This document shows positions 6,173 through 6,237 of a stretch of DNA of 6,237 nucleotides, piece by piece. The first letter of the stretch is position 1. Every line of letters begins with the position of its first letter. Where the stretch lies: assembly GCA_900545915.1 (NCBI GenBank), contig URAV01000067.1:1-6237 (forward strand), written 5' to 3'. Both the position numbers and the translations under genes were made by a program. The notes under the pieces were generated by a model, which was not told the DNA's origin, made no database searches, and saw only the letters and a program-made list of their open reading frames with translations. The stretch comes from an uncultured Porphyromonadaceae bacterium. GTDB taxonomy: Bacteria; Bacteroidota; Bacteroidia; Bacteroidales; Coprobacteraceae.

Positions 6173-6237
6173 GTTTTTTCAGGAAGAAGAGCGAGAGATA
6201 AAAGAGCTCATTGAAGAGATTACAATAGACAAGAAGT
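6173..6237 (+). other. probable rRNA operon leader, cut by window end
   Basis: The purine-rich transcript start after P2 has no start codon with an open frame. Near 6206-6214 it contains GCTCATTGA, which loosely resembles the boxA (GCTCTTTA/GCTCTTTGA) of rRNA leaders. Together with the tandem promoters this suggests a 16S rRNA gene just beyond the window. The rRNA itself is not seen, so this is an inference. A tRNA cluster or a highly expressed protein gene is the alternative. Confidence 0.5.

Larger units (their letters stand above)
5773..6237. other. 465-base non-coding region with regulatory elements
   Basis: No convincing reading frame occurs on either strand. The stretch has three parts. 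Bases 5773-5929 are an A/T-rich tail behind the DJ-1 family gene with short inverted repeats. Bases 5930-5979 hold a strong rightward terminator. From 5980 onward there is A/T-rich DNA leading into two tandem promoters that fire out of the window. Confidence 0.7.

Noticed and set aside
1..6237. Search for a defence system, mobile element, CRISPR array or attachment site
   Set aside because: All five proteins are recognisable families, base composition looks even throughout, and there are no transposase or integrase motifs and no repeat-spacer pattern. A tRNA can serve as an attachment site, but no integrase or repeated tRNA end is visible.

Overview
This is a low-GC window that looks chromosomal and ordinary, from a member of the Bacteroidales (Bacteroidota). 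Three things point there: the gene families, the A/T-rich translation starts with little Shine-Dalgarno sequence, and the recurring Bacteroides-type promoter elements (TAnnTTTG at -7, with TTTG or TTG about 19-20 bases upstream at -33). The genus cannot be fixed from the sequence alone.

Layout. Bases 1-31 are the 5' part of a tRNA gene on the minus strand, cut by the window edge before its anticodon, with its own promoter at about 48-79. Four housekeeping genes follow on the same strand, in transcription order sppA (5025-3277), lpxK (3251-2130), punA (2025-1213) and thiL (1140-97). sppA and lpxK are 25 bases apart and look co-transcribed. punA has its own -7 element in the 104-base gap behind lpxK. 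A strong hairpin lies between punA and thiL, so thiL is probably fed by read-through. A 192-base divergent spacer separates sppA from a plus-strand DJ-1/PfpI-family gene (5218-5772). The last 465 bases hold no gene. They contain a strong terminator at 5930-5979, then two well-formed tandem promoters (-7 elements at 6077 and 6159) reading out of the window into what is probably an rRNA operon leader.

Function. SppA clears membrane-bound signal peptides, LpxK phosphorylates lipid A, PunA salvages purine nucleosides, and ThiL makes thiamine diphosphate. They form a housekeeping gene neighbourhood and not one pathway. The flanking stable-RNA genes share a promoter-proximal motif, TTTGCACACGC.

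No new defence system, mobile element, CRISPR array or metabolic island is visible. The points most worth checking are a DJ-1-family protein with no cysteine at all, an Asn-to-Asp change at the base-recognition position of the purine nucleoside phosphorylase, and the architecture of the stable-RNA promoters at both ends.
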